From JBHGYD01 sp041920415 (GTDB lineage Bacteria; Bacillota; Bacilli; Bacillales; Anoxybacillaceae), in NCBI GenBank assembly GCA_041920415.1, contig JBHGYD010000028.1, forward strand, positions 124,001-188,000: DNA of 64,000 bases, written 5' to 3'. The notes under the pieces are model-generated. The model saw only the letters and a list, made by a program, of their open reading frames with translations. It was not told the DNA's origin and searched no databases. This document shows positions 42,901 to 50,855 of the stretch, in pieces. Numbering within the stretch: the first letter of the stretch is position 1; each line of letters opens with the position of its first letter. A program made the translations under genes and the position numbers.

Positions 42901-43261
42901 CGATTAAATCGTGACGATAATGGTATAACCATTTTTCAGGAATTCCTTCCGCTGCTTTCGTCTGAATTGCACTGCTTATTTTCATTAAATGCCGATAACC
43001 TAGGTTACTTTTGGCCAACAACACGAACGGATACGCTTCTTCTCCTTCAAGCTTTACATGTGCGATCATGCCGATAATCGGCTTGATTCCATACCTTTTA
43101 CATTCTTTATAAAACGGAATGGCTCCATATAATACGTTTTCGTCCGTTAATGCAAGCGAATGAAAGCCTAACTCGCTCGCTTTTTTCACTAAATCGCTAA
43201 TTTTCGCTGTACTATTTAACAAACTATAGCCGCTCCGTACGTGAAGGTGAACAAACGACAA
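39914..43261 (-). CDS. dnaE: DNA polymerase III alpha subunit DnaE
   Basis: Error-prone replicative polymerase of Firmicutes that extends RNA primers before handing over to PolC. The 1115 residues equal B. subtilis DnaE. An N-terminal PHP domain (FVHLHVRSGYSLL, about 1-210) is followed by the C-family polymerase: GPGRGSAAGSLVAYVL, the catalytic Asp pair in MPDIDIDFPDERRDEV (about residue 380), GLLKMDFLGLRTL and the palm/finger region with NYGFNRSHAVAYSMLAYQ. Tandem HhH then OB fold (about 970-1050; VRIGAYIFRERKT) form the DNA-binding tail. The TTG start has GGAGGGGAAG upstream and gives the canonical MSFVHLHV. It is a single gene between ytsJ and divergent ytrH. Confidence 0.97.
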   Translation of the reverse strand: MSFVHLHVRSGYSLLNSTAKISDLVKKASELGFHSLALTDENVLYGAIPFYKECKRYGIKPIIGMIAHVKLEGEEAYPFVLLAKSNLGYRHLMKISSAIQTKAAEGIPEKWLYHYRHDLIAITPGRNGHVETLLRQQQRTKALEMVTRYKRLFGDDAFYIAIQRHGIKNDDDWQRELIRLSDETNTPIVATNDVHYIEKEEAFVHDCLLAIKQGMKLHDEGRIKLPNDEYYLKSVNEMTTLFADLPEAMTNTEKIAAQCHVEIELGNMKLPKYPIPTNQSADDYLHDLCLKGLYERISSPSSAYLERLHYELKVIKTMNFSDYFLIVWDFMNFARKQGIVTGPGRGSAAGSLVAYVLYITNVDPLEHGLLFERFLNPERVSMPDIDIDFPDERRDEVIQYVANKYGTQHVAQIITFGTFGARAALRDVGRVMGITVAETERLTKQIPNKLGITLQEAYEQSPPFKEAVNASPMLQKLFATALKLEGLPRHTSTHAAGVVISEQPLSDIVPLQQGHGEIYLTQYPMDVLEQLGLLKMDFLGLRTLTFIGNICTLIRQKTGTTVDLQTIPFDDEKTYALLSRGDTSGIFQLESEGMKKVLKQLKPSQFEDIVAVNALYRPGPIDYIPAYIKRKHGHETVTYLHRDLEPILKSTYGVLIYQEQIMQIAAQMANFSLGQADLLRRAVGKKKKDILDQEREHFVKGCIEKGYDEKVAHELYDLIVRFANYGFNRSHAVAYSMLAYQLAYLKAHYPLYFYAALLTSVIGDEEKISYYIQEMKQKQMVLLPPSINQSRYPFSIENGNIRYSLAAIKHVGAAAVKAIVEERRKRPFSDLFDFCTRLSGKSVNRKTVESLILAGCFDEFGVDRAVLLASVDVALEHAELMGPYIDGDGDLFTNELSLKPKYVEAPSLSLDEKLEYEKELLGVYVSPHPVSPYVKRFQAAGAWMIAHVVKEKIEQNVRIGAYIFRERKTRTKKGEEMAFFTISDESGEIEAVAFPDVYHRCQSLLKKGEVLLLEGKADIRGTNVQFVIKRVLSIEQLHEYGRALYVKICPDHIVAGKLPLLKDMLQKHRGHIPVFLYYEKERKTVKLSEEYEVNASNECLTELRELLGSKYVVLK

Positions 43262-43373
43262 CGCTCTTCCCCTCCTCCTTTTTCCTTATTATAGTCGACA
43301 AAACTTTTGAAACGCAAAACATACTCGTCTTCGTTTGTCCATATATATTACTAGAGAAAGGAATGAGACGACG

Positions 43374-43715
43374 ATGAGTATGAAATTAGCATTTTTACCT
43401 GCTTTCATTCAAAGTTACTTTATCGCGTTAGGGGTGTTGTTCGGCGGCGCATTCATCGGGGGACTAGGGGCATTTTTAATTGGTGAACCGCCGTTGACAG
43501 CGATGTATCGGTTTGCGACGGATTTAAAAATTTGGGCCGTCGTTTCTGCCATTGGCGGAACGTTTGATACATTTTATACGGTGGAACGCGGCTTGTTTTT
43601 AGGGGAAACACGTGACATTATTAAACAATTTCTTCTCATTCTTTCGGCGATCGGCGGAGCGCAAACGGGCGTTGCCATCATTACTTGGCTAACACAGGAG
43701 CATATTTCCCCATGA
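43374..43715 (+). CDS. ytrH: Sporulation membrane protein YtrH
   Basis: A 113-residue sporulation protein needed for efficient spore formation in B. subtilis. The chosen ATG at 43374 gives the B. subtilis length; a GTG-type frame extending to 43335 has no ribosome site, whereas AAAGGAATGAG lies before 43374. Three hydrophobic segments are visible: SYFIALGVLFGGAFIGGLGA (about 14-34), a central one around WAVVSAIGGTFDT (about 56-70), and a C-terminal one (about 86-105, FLLILSAIGGAQTGVAI). It overlaps ytrI by four bases (ATGA), so both are cotranslated. It is divergent from dnaE. Confidence 0.9.
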   Translation: MSMKLAFLPAFIQSYFIALGVLFGGAFIGGLGAFLIGEPPLTAMYRFATDLKIWAVVSAIGGTFDTFYTVERGLFLGETRDIIKQFLLILSAIGGAQTGVAIITWLTQEHISP

Positions 43716-44218
43716 GAATCCCGCCTTATTACCGGAACCAAACGTGGCAGCGCTTTTTTGCCGGAGTGGCGATCGGCGCGGTCATTAGTTGGTTTGTTTT
43801 TTTACACCTATTTGGGGTTTTACAAGAAAAACAAGTACGCAAAATCGCCGAATTACAAGACAAAATCGTTGATTTAGAAAACGACATTCGCATTTGGCAA
43901 CAAGATTACATCGAGCTCAATAAAATTAACAAAAAAAAATTAACGGTGCAAGAAATTCATATTCATCTTGTCAATGCAGAGCAATACAAATTAGATTCAT
44001 ATATGACGTTTCGCATCGAAGAAAGCGTAAAAGAAGACGTTTCTCATCTCATCGCAAAAGATATCGAAACCGTCTATAAAAGTAAGGAGTTATTAAAAAA
44101 AACGATCGAAAATAAAACATACAAAATTAACGAACAAACGTACAAACTAGAAGTATATGAACTATTTTTGTTTACGACGTTATCGATCGATTTAAAACTG
44201 AAACCAGTTGACTTATAA
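43712..44218 (+). CDS. ytrI: Sporulation protein YtrI
   Basis: A 168-residue bitopic membrane protein that works with YtrH in sporulation. After a short cytoplasmic N-terminus (MRIPPYYRNQTWQRF) comes one membrane helix (about 16-38, FAGVAIGAVISWFVFLHLF), then a coiled-coil stalk (about 42-72, QEKQVRKIAELQDKIVDLEN) and a mixed domain outside. The ATG overlaps the ytrH stop. It ends at a strong hairpin shared with nrnA, which converges on it. Confidence 0.9.
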   Translation: MRIPPYYRNQTWQRFFAGVAIGAVISWFVFLHLFGVLQEKQVRKIAELQDKIVDLENDIRIWQQDYIELNKINKKKLTVQEIHIHLVNAEQYKLDSYMTFRIEESVKEDVSHLIAKDIETVYKSKELLKKTIENKTYKINEQTYKLEVYELFLFTTLSIDLKLKPVDL

Positions 44219-44222
44219 AACA

Positions 44223-44253
44223 GATGTCCCGAACGTTTAGCGTTCGGGACATT
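44223..44253. terminator. Terminator between ytrHI and nrnA
   Basis: Perfect 11-bp stem TGTCCCGAACG/CGTTCGGGACA with loop TTTAG between the convergent genes; the T-run is better on the minus strand (CTGTTTTA). Confidence 0.8.
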
Positions 44254-44256
44254 AGC

Positions 44257-45204
44257 TTATTCCATGCGACAAGCCGCTTCTAAGTCAGCAATAACCCAAT
44301 CAGCTTCCTCCCATGAATCAATCGAGGCACCAGCAGCGAACGGATGACCACCGCCTCTATATTTTTTCGCCACTTCATTGACAATCGGACCTTTTGAACG
44401 GAGTCGAACACGAATTTCCTTCTCCTCCTCAACAAAAAAGACCCAGGCAACGATTCCTTCAATATTGCCGAGAAGGCTCACTAATTGAGACGCTTCCGAA
44501 GGAGACACGTCATACTCGTTTAGCAATTCTTTTGTCATTTTTACTGAGGCCACGCCAGATGGAGAAAGTTGAAAATTTTGCAACACATAACCGCTTAAAT
44601 GAGCAACATTGACTTTCGTGCGATATAAGCCATCATATAGCTCCGTTAACGAAAAACCATATTGAATGAGTTCACTTGCATATTGAAACGTTTTTTGACT
44701 CGTTCTTGGAAAAAGAAACCGACCTGTATCACCAACAATTCCCGCATAAATGAGGCGTGCTGCCTCTTGTGTCATCACTAAGCCTTCCTCTTTCCCAGAC
44801 AAATAAAATTCGTAAATCATTTCACTTGTGGAGCTCGCATTCGTATCGACCCATAAAAGATCACCGTACGGATCTTCGTTCGGATGATGATCAATTTTAA
44901 TGAGCTTTTTCCCAAGTCGGTAGCGCCCGTCACAAATTCGTTCTTGATTTGCTGTATCACAGACGATGACAAGCGCATTTTCATAAACCTCATCATCGAT
45001 TTTGTCTAACCGTCTTAAAAAATTAAGCGACTCTTCTTCTTTTCCTACTGTATAAATCGCTTTTTGAGGAAAAGAAGCTTTTAAAATTTCCGCTAATCCA
45101 CCTTGAGAACCGTATGCGTCTGGATCTGGACGCACGTGGCGATGAATAATGATTGTATCAAACTGCCGAATCGTTTCTAAAATTTCTAGTGCTTTCTCGT
45201 TCAT
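44257..45204 (-). CDS. nrnA: Oligoribonuclease and pAp phosphatase NrnA
   Basis: DHH/DHHA1 phosphoesterase that degrades nanoRNAs (2-5 nt) and converts 3'-phosphoadenosine 5'-phosphate to AMP, the functional replacement of E. coli Orn in Bacillus. The ATG at 45204, with GAGGAGAAC upstream, gives 315 residues. Metal motifs in order: HRHVRPDPDAYGS (21-33), VCDTAN (Asp83), IDHHPNED (DHH at 105-107) and a distal D in GIVGDTGRF; the DHHA1 domain ends with RGGGHPFAAGA. The open stretch upstream to 45303 is not coding. It is opposite to ytrHI and divergent from ytpI. Confidence 0.95.
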   Translation of the reverse strand: MNEKALEILETIRQFDTIIIHRHVRPDPDAYGSQGGLAEILKASFPQKAIYTVGKEEESLNFLRRLDKIDDEVYENALVIVCDTANQERICDGRYRLGKKLIKIDHHPNEDPYGDLLWVDTNASSTSEMIYEFYLSGKEEGLVMTQEAARLIYAGIVGDTGRFLFPRTSQKTFQYASELIQYGFSLTELYDGLYRTKVNVAHLSGYVLQNFQLSPSGVASVKMTKELLNEYDVSPSEASQLVSLLGNIEGIVAWVFFVEEEKEIRVRLRSKGPIVNEVAKKYRGGGHPFAAGASIDSWEEADWVIADLEAACRME

Positions 45205-45336
45205 ACATGTTCTCCTCTTTTTACGATAGTTTTTTTCATTATTATTAATTATAAGTGAAAAGCATGACTCGCGGCTAGAATTCTTCGTCATTTCTATGTA
45301 CAATGGAGGAAGAGAGAAAATATGGGGGTTTGTAAT

Positions 45337-45648
45337 ATGCCTGTACTTGTCATTTTCATTTTGTTTTCGCTTTCGTTTTACGTATATTATAAAGTGAAAT
45401 ATTTTCGTAGCCGTCGTCCGACAGAACGGAGCTGGATTTCCGCAAAATCAAGCATGGCGCTTGGATCGTTTGTCTTTTTCTTTGGTGTCAACCAGTTTTT
45501 TCTTCATTCATCGACGATCTCTTTCGTTGTTGGAGTCATTTTCTTGCTTATCGGTGGCGGGAGTGCATGGGCTGGTTATCGCGCCTACAAGCATTATTTG
45601 CCGCTTGTTGTCGAAGAAGCAAAGCAGATGGCAAAAAACGGGGTGTAA
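45337..45648 (+). CDS. ytpI: YtpI-like membrane protein
   Basis: A 103-residue membrane protein of the YtpI family, function unknown. Three helices are visible: residues 1-18 (MPVLVIFILFSLSFYVYY), about 39-54 (SFVFFFGVNQFFLH), and about 57-80 (TISFVVGVIFLLIGGGSAWAGY); the conserved RSWISAKSSMALGSF and WAGYRAYKHYLPL segments identify the family. The ATG at 45337 with GGGGG upstream fits relatives; an earlier ATG at 45322 is possible. It lies between nrnA and ytoI as in B. subtilis. Confidence 0.85.
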   Translation: MPVLVIFILFSLSFYVYYKVKYFRSRRPTERSWISAKSSMALGSFVFFFGVNQFFLHSSTISFVVGVIFLLIGGGSAWAGYRAYKHYLPLVVEEAKQMAKNGV

Positions 45649-45665
45649 AACCCCGTTTTCTTTTT
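45633..45665. terminator. Bidirectional terminator of ytpI and ytoI
   Basis: Stem AAAACGGGG/CCCCGTTTT with a 7-base loop over the ytpI stop codon; CTTTTTAG follows on the plus strand and a T-run on the minus. Confidence 0.8.
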
Positions 45666-46980
45666 AGCGGTCAATTAATTGGCACATCATGAGCGCTTTG
45701 CCGACAACCGTTCCCTCATAATACACTTCCACATCGACCTTTCCGAATTTTCGTCCGATTTCTAACAACTTTGCTTTTACGTCAATGGTGCTATCGATTT
45801 GCACCGGTTTAATAAAATAAATCGTAATATTTTCAATGACTAAATCGCCTCGTTTGTATAAGCGAAGTGCTCGTGTTGCGGCTTCGGTGACAATCGTTGT
45901 AAATACACCATACGATAACGTCCCTAAATAATTTGTCATTTGCGGCGTAACTGTACAACGGAACGCGTTTTCTGTTTTTTGATTGCTATCGACTTCACGA
46001 AATTGGCTAGTAATAATATCATCAATCGTTTCTCCTACTTGCGGCTGACGCTGAATCATTTGTAACGCTTTTAATACATCTTGGCGGCTAATAATCCCTT
46101 GTAAGCGATTATGTTCATCGACAACGGGTAATAGTTCAATTCCTTCCCATACCATCATATGAGAGGCAGAAGCGACTGATGTTTTTCCGTTCACGGTGAT
46201 TGGTTGTTTTGTCATCACTTTATCAATCGGCAACTGACGATCGCAGTCTAACACGTCTTTTGATGTCACCATTCCTTGTACTTTTAGATGATGATCAACA
46301 ACCGGAAAGCGACTATGCTTCGTTTCACGATTGAGTTGATACCATTTTTCAACCGTATCCGTTGTCTGCAAATAAACTGTTTTTTCTAGTGGAATTAAAA
46401 TATCCTCTACCAAAACGATTTCTTTTTTAATCAATTGGTCATAAATCGCACGGTTAATCATCGTTGCAACAGTAAATGTATCATAACTTGTAGAAATAAT
46501 TGGAAGCTGTAATTCGTCCGCTAATTTTTTGACATAGTCTTCTGTATCAAAACCACCGGTAATTAACACCGCTGCCCCTGTCTCTAAGGCCAGTTGATGC
46601 GCTTTCGTTCGGTTTCCGACAATTAACAAGTCCCCTGCTCCCGTATAGCGCATCATTGCCTCTAGTTTCATCGCTCCGATCACAAAGCGGTTTAGCGTTT
46701 TATGTAGTCCTTCACGCCCCCCTAATACTTGTCCATCAACAATATTGACGACTTCTGCATATGTCAATTTTTCGATATTCTCTTTCTTTTTCCGTTCAAT
46801 TCGAATGGTTCCCACACGCTCAATTGTACTTACATATCCTTTATTTTCCGCATCTTTAATCGCGCGATATGCCGTTCCTTCGCTCACGCCCATTTCCTTG
46901 GCAATTTGCCGCACAGAAATTTTTTCACCGACCGGCAGACTATCAATATATTGCAAAATTTGTTCATGTTTTGTCGCCAA
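45664..46980 (-). CDS. ytoI: DRTGG-CBS-hotdog regulator YtoI
   Basis: A four-part putative regulatory protein of 438 residues. An N-terminal helix-turn-helix (about 1-62: VRQIAKEMGVSEGTAYRAIKDAENKGYV) is followed by a DRTGG domain (about 70-180), a CBS pair (about 190-310; FPVVDHHLKVQGMVTSKDVL and LLPVVDEHNRLQGIISRQDV), which typically bind adenine nucleotides such as AMP, ATP or c-di-AMP, and a C-terminal 4HBT-type hot-dog domain (about 325-438). The combination suggests a DNA-binding switch that senses a nucleotide and perhaps an acyl-CoA. Targets and ligands are not known. The TTG start has AAAGGGTG upstream. Confidence 0.87.
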   Translation of the reverse strand: MATKHEQILQYIDSLPVGEKISVRQIAKEMGVSEGTAYRAIKDAENKGYVSTIERVGTIRIERKKKENIEKLTYAEVVNIVDGQVLGGREGLHKTLNRFVIGAMKLEAMMRYTGAGDLLIVGNRTKAHQLALETGAAVLITGGFDTEDYVKKLADELQLPIISTSYDTFTVATMINRAIYDQLIKKEIVLVEDILIPLEKTVYLQTTDTVEKWYQLNRETKHSRFPVVDHHLKVQGMVTSKDVLDCDRQLPIDKVMTKQPITVNGKTSVASASHMMVWEGIELLPVVDEHNRLQGIISRQDVLKALQMIQRQPQVGETIDDIITSQFREVDSNQKTENAFRCTVTPQMTNYLGTLSYGVFTTIVTEAATRALRLYKRGDLVIENITIYFIKPVQIDSTIDVKAKLLEIGRKFGKVDVEVYYEGTVVGKALMMCQLIDR

Positions 46981-47151
46981 ATTTCTTCACCCTTTGAGAA
47001 AAATGTCTATTTCTTATTATACGGGTGAATTCTTCACGATTCAATGAAGCCATCCATGTTTACACTTTCTTGTTCGACTACAAATACAATAAACTCAGCA
47101 TTATTATGTTTAAAGAATCTCTTTGACCTATTCTTCGTTTAGAATTAGAAA

Positions 47152-47194
47152 TAAAAAAAGGAGAGTCTCAATCTTTATGAGACATCTCCTTTTT
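47152..47194 (-). terminator. Terminator of ytkL
   Basis: Long minus-strand hairpin AAAGGAGATGTCTCA with its partner (one bulge) and a seven-T run, directly after the ytkL stop. Confidence 0.8.
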
Positions 47195-47199
47195 CAATG

Positions 47200-47880
47200 C
47201 TATAGCTCAATACTTTCACCTGGTCGCAACACTTTTCCTACCCCATCTTTCAGCATGGAAACAAATTGTTGTGGGTCTTGCTCAATAACAGGGAACGTAT
47301 TGTAATGAATCGGAACAACCGTTTTCGCGCGAAGCCATTCAGCGGCTAATGCAGCATCTTCTGGTCCCATCGTAAAATTGTCACCGATTGGTAAGAAGGC
47401 GACATCAATGTTGTTTCGCTCACCAATGAGCTTCATGTCAGAAAACAATGCCGTATCTCCCGCATGATAAATCGTTTTTCCTTCCGCTGAAAATAAAATT
47501 CCGCATGGCATTCCTGTATAAATGATTTGTTTATTTTCATCGATGTAACTTGAACCGTGGAATGCTTGCGTCAATTTCACTTTTCCGAACTCGAATTGAT
47601 GTGCTCCGCCAATATGCATTGGGTGAACGTTTACACCTTGCCAACTTAAGTATGTAGCTAATTCAAATGGCGCAATGACAAGCGCTTCATTACGCAAAGC
47701 AAGATGAACCGTATCTCCGACATGGTCGCTATGTCCATGTGTTAATAAAATGACATCCACCTTTACTTCGTCCGCTTTTAAATCGGTCGCTCCATTTCCT
47801 GTTATAAATGGATCAATAAAAATCGTTTTCCCACCGGTTTCAATTTTTACAACCGAATGCCCGTGATACGTCAATTTCAA
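47200..47880 (-). CDS. ytkL: UPF0173 metallo-hydrolase YtkL
   Basis: Metallo-beta-lactamase-fold hydrolase of 226 residues with unknown substrate. The zinc motif THGHSDH is at residues 47-53 (His48, His50, Asp52, His53); further ligands are in HAGDTALF (His, Asp) and VVPIHYNTFP (His). The start is TTG at 47880: AAAGGAGAAG lies upstream and the product begins (M)KLTYHGHSVVKIETGG as in the family. A much longer open frame reaches 48096 but crosses the divergent promoter region and is not used. It is divergent from the M24 peptidase gene, with a 207-base gap. Confidence 0.92.
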   Translation of the reverse strand: MKLTYHGHSVVKIETGGKTIFIDPFITGNGATDLKADEVKVDVILLTHGHSDHVGDTVHLALRNEALVIAPFELATYLSWQGVNVHPMHIGGAHQFEFGKVKLTQAFHGSSYIDENKQIIYTGMPCGILFSAEGKTIYHAGDTALFSDMKLIGERNNIDVAFLPIGDNFTMGPEDAALAAEWLRAKTVVPIHYNTFPVIEQDPQQFVSMLKDGVGKVLRPGESIEL

Positions 47881-48087
47881 CGTTATCTTCTCCTTTCTCG
47901 TGAACATTTCTTTGTTATCAATTTTGCGACAAATTGTCCGCGTGTCATCGGAATGACGGGTATTCGTTTCTTTGTTCTCTATTCGCGACATCCCCCCGAT
48001 TTCCTGCTTCGAGTTGAATAATCGTTTACATCTTGCTCTTTTATTGGTACTCTCAAAATAGAATTTTATCAAAAGGAAGTGAACAAA

Positions 48088-49182
48088 ATGAATCAACGAC
48101 TACAATCTTTTTCACAATGGTTGCAAGAACAAAACATTTCGTTTGCGTTAATTACGTCAACGCCGAATGTTTTTTATTTAAGCGGATTTTATAGTGACCC
48201 TCATGAACGGTTACTTGCGTTACTTGTGTTTCCGAACGATGAACCGATATTAGTTTGTCCGCAAATGGAAGTATCTCAAGCAAAACGCACAGGCTGGCAG
48301 CATGATGTAATTGGTTATAGCGATATCGACAATCCGTGGGAGCTCATCTATGAAAACATTAACGCAAGACAAATTACTCCTGAGCAAATCGCGATTGAGA
48401 AAAGCTATCTCTCTCTCGAACGATACGAACAGTTACATACATATTTTCCAGTGCGTTCGTTCCTTAACGCGGAAGAGAAATTACGCGAATTGCGCATGAT
48501 CAAAGATGAAAAAGAAATTGCAATTTTGCGCCAAGCGGCGGAGCTTGCTGATTTTGGCGTCGAAGTCGGAATCAAAGCGCTTGCCGAAGGAAAAACGGAA
48601 TTAGACATCATCGCCACGATCGAATACGAACTAAAGAAAAAGGGCGTTCGTGAAATGTCGTTTGCGACAATGGTGTTAACCGGTCTAAAAACGGCAGACC
48701 CTCATGGAGTACCAGGGTTAGCAACAATCAAACGTGGTGATTTTGTGTTATTCGATTTAGGTGTCGTTCTTGATGGATATTGCTCCGATATTACGAGAAC
48801 GGTCGTCGTTGGAAAAGCAACAGACGAACAGAAAGAAATTTACGAAACGGTCTTACGCGCACAACTCGCTGCGATCGACGCTTCCAAACCGGGAGCGGAA
48901 ATCGGCTCGGTGGACAAAGCGGCAAGAAACATCATTGAACAAGCGGGATATGGTTCGTATTTTACCCATCGCGTCGGACATGGATTAGGGATTGAAATTC
49001 ATGAACATCCGTCGATGAATGCAACGAATACCATGCCATTGCAACGTGGAATGGTATTTACGATTGAACCCGGCATTTATGTCCCTTCGATCGGTGGGGT
49101 ACGAATCGAAGATGATGTAGTCATTACCGATCATGGAGTAGAGATTTTAACAAAATATCCAAAAGAATTGCTTATTGTATAA
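48088..49182 (+). CDS. Xaa-Pro peptidase family M24 protein
   Basis: Creatinase/aminopeptidase P-fold metallopeptidase, 364 residues, that probably cleaves Xaa-Pro dipeptides or N-terminal Xaa-Pro bonds. The N-terminal creatinase-like domain (about 1-125) holds STPNVFYLSGFYSD. The C-terminal pita-bread domain has the five dinuclear metal ligands: VLFDLGVVLDGYCSDITR (two Asp), HRVGHGLGIEIHEHP (His), FTIEPGIYVP (Glu) and VRIEDDVVI (Glu). The ATG at 48088 with AAGGAAGTG upstream is preferred to the GTG at 48079. Resembles B. subtilis YkvY/YqhT-type proteins; the exact orthologue at this locus is uncertain. Confidence 0.88.
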   Translation: MNQRLQSFSQWLQEQNISFALITSTPNVFYLSGFYSDPHERLLALLVFPNDEPILVCPQMEVSQAKRTGWQHDVIGYSDIDNPWELIYENINARQITPEQIAIEKSYLSLERYEQLHTYFPVRSFLNAEEKLRELRMIKDEKEIAILRQAAELADFGVEVGIKALAEGKTELDIIATIEYELKKKGVREMSFATMVLTGLKTADPHGVPGLATIKRGDFVLFDLGVVLDGYCSDITRTVVVGKATDEQKEIYETVLRAQLAAIDASKPGAEIGSVDKAARNIIEQAGYGSYFTHRVGHGLGIEIHEHPSMNATNTMPLQRGMVFTIEPGIYVPSIGGVRIEDDVVITDHGVEILTKYPKELLIV

Positions 49183-49189
49183 ACATAAA

Positions 49190-49236
49190 ACAGAGCGGCG
49201 TTTTCAAAATCGTAAGTACGAGACGCCGCTCTCTTC
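49190..49236. terminator. Hairpin between the M24 gene and ald
   Basis: Stem AGAGCGGCGT/ACGCCGCTCT enclosing about 20 bases; T-rich sequence follows on both sides (TTCATTTT plus, GTTTTATG minus), so both convergent genes may use it. Confidence 0.7.
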
Positions 49237-49239
49237 ATT

Positions 49240-50361
49240 TTACATTTGTTCTACTAATGTTTTCGCATCTTGAAATGCCAACCCATGCGCTTCCGCCACA
49301 GCTGCATACGTTACGTAACCGTTTAATGTATTAATTCCTTTTAATAAAGCTGGATTATCTAAGCATGCTTGTCGATATCCTTTATTGGCAATTTGCAACG
49401 CGTATGGCACTGTCACATTTGTCAATGCGAACGTAGATGTGCGCGGCACTGCTCCTGGCATATTCGCGACCGCATAGTGAACGACTCCATGTTTGATATA
49501 CGTTGGGACGTCGTGAGTCGTGACACGATCCGTCGTTTCAAAAATCCCACCTTGGTCAATCGCAATATCAACGACAACAGAACCTGGCGTCATCGATTGA
49601 ATCATTTCTTCCGTCACAAGTTTTGGCGCTTTAGCTCCTGGAATGAGCACAGCCCCAATCACTAAATCCGAATCTTTGACGGACTCGGCGATATTATACG
49701 TATTCGACATTAACGTCGTGATATGATCGCCGAATAAATCATCGAGTTGTCGAAGTCGATCCGGATTCACATCAATAATTGTCACTTCCGCTCCGAGACC
49801 AACCGCCATTTTCGCCGCATTCGTTCCAGCAACACCTCCGCCGATAATCGTGACTTTCCCACGTTTCACACCTGGTACACTGCCTAATAAAATTCCTTTT
49901 CCGCCGTGCGGTTTCTCTAAAAATTGTGCACCAATTTGCACCGACATTCTCCCTGCTACTTCGCTCATCGGTGTCAGTAGCGGCAATGAACCATTTGCTA
50001 ATTGCACTGTTTCATAAGCAATACCGACGACTTTCTTATCGATAAGCGCTTTTGTTAACTCTGGTTCTGGCGCTAAATGCAAATACGTAAATAAAATCAA
50101 TCCTTCGCGAAAATAACGATATTCTTCTGGAAGCGGTTCTTTCACTTTCATCACCATCTCCATCGACCAAGCTTCTTCAGCCGTATCTACAATTATCGCC
50201 CCGGCTTTTCTATACTCTTCATCGGAGAATCCAGAACCCATCCCAGCATCTTTTTCGACATAAACTTCATGCCCAGCTTTCACTAACGTCATTACTCCAG
50301 CAGGGGTAATCGCAACACGGTTTTCATTATTTTTTATTTCTTTCGGAATACCGACTCTCAT
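49240..50361 (-). CDS. ald: Alanine dehydrogenase
   Basis: NAD-dependent reversible conversion of alanine to pyruvate and ammonia; important for alanine use and for normal sporulation in B. subtilis. At 373 residues with start MRVGIPKEIKNNENRVAITP it is canonical. Substrate Lys and Arg are in ENRVAI and MKVKEP, His in FTYLHLAPEPELT, and the NAD fold in VTIIGGGVAGTNAAKMAVGLGA followed by DVNP. An AGGAGG-like site precedes the ATG. It stands as a single gene between two hairpins. Confidence 0.96.
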   Translation of the reverse strand: MRVGIPKEIKNNENRVAITPAGVMTLVKAGHEVYVEKDAGMGSGFSDEEYRKAGAIIVDTAEEAWSMEMVMKVKEPLPEEYRYFREGLILFTYLHLAPEPELTKALIDKKVVGIAYETVQLANGSLPLLTPMSEVAGRMSVQIGAQFLEKPHGGKGILLGSVPGVKRGKVTIIGGGVAGTNAAKMAVGLGAEVTIIDVNPDRLRQLDDLFGDHITTLMSNTYNIAESVKDSDLVIGAVLIPGAKAPKLVTEEMIQSMTPGSVVVDIAIDQGGIFETTDRVTTHDVPTYIKHGVVHYAVANMPGAVPRTSTFALTNVTVPYALQIANKGYRQACLDNPALLKGINTLNGYVTYAAVAEAHGLAFQDAKTLVEQM

Positions 50362-50433
50362 TATAAAAAATTTCCTCCTAAAATTCTGTTTACTATAACA
50401 TATCCTTTCATTGGTAAAACGTGATGCTTACCA

Positions 50434-50802
50434 CTACTTATTTTTCTCCCATATCCAAGTAAATAAACGGTCATTAGAATCGATCCATCTGACATCGAGA
50501 AAGGTAACATAATTATAGCCCGTCTTTTCTAAAGAATGGACCATCTCTTCTACCTTCATGTCATGATGAAGATGAAGCTGATGAAAAAGTAACAATAATT
50601 GGTTTTTGGACTGTTTTTCGTCTAATTTATTGCCGTTTTTTTCACAATGATACGTTTCAGGAAATTGATACTCACATTGAACCGTTTCGCGCTCTGTTAC
50701 TAATTTAATTTTAAATAAACTCCCTTGATGGAACTCATCGGCATATACAAGCGACATATGCATAAACAAGAACACGAAAACAAATAGCATGCTTTTTTTC
50801 AT
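50434..50802 (-). CDS. Secreted hypothetical protein, 122 aa
   Basis: I do not recognise the family. Residues 1-21 are a signal peptide (MKKSMLFVFVFLFMHMSLVYA with AxA-like cleavage before DEFHQG). The mature part of about 100 residues contains two Cys (in TVQCEYQF and YHCEKNG) that could form a disulfide, a helical segment KQSKNQLLLLFHQLHLHHDM, and a C-terminal strand-rich YVTFLDVRWI with several Trp. Its ribosome site GAGGTG lies inside the 3' arm of the hairpin that ends the upstream dehydrogenase-like gene, so expression by read-through would need that hairpin to be open. No promoter is obvious in the short gap. Confidence 0.72.
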   Translation of the reverse strand: MKKSMLFVFVFLFMHMSLVYADEFHQGSLFKIKLVTERETVQCEYQFPETYHCEKNGNKLDEKQSKNQLLLLFHQLHLHHDMKVEEMVHSLEKTGYNYVTFLDVRWIDSNDRLFTWIWEKNK

Positions 50803-50841
50803 AAAAAAATCACCTCATTCTTTAGAATGAGATGATTTTTG
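50803..50841 (-). terminator. Terminator hairpin containing the next gene's ribosome site
   Basis: Minus-strand arms ATCATCTCATTC and GAATGAGGTGAT (one G-U) around loop TAAA, extended by A-U pairs, then seven T. The last T is followed at once by the start codon of the secreted protein gene (50802). The GAGGTG ribosome site (50811-50816) is within the 3' arm. Confidence 0.8.
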
Positions 50842-50855
50842 GAAAAATATTCATG

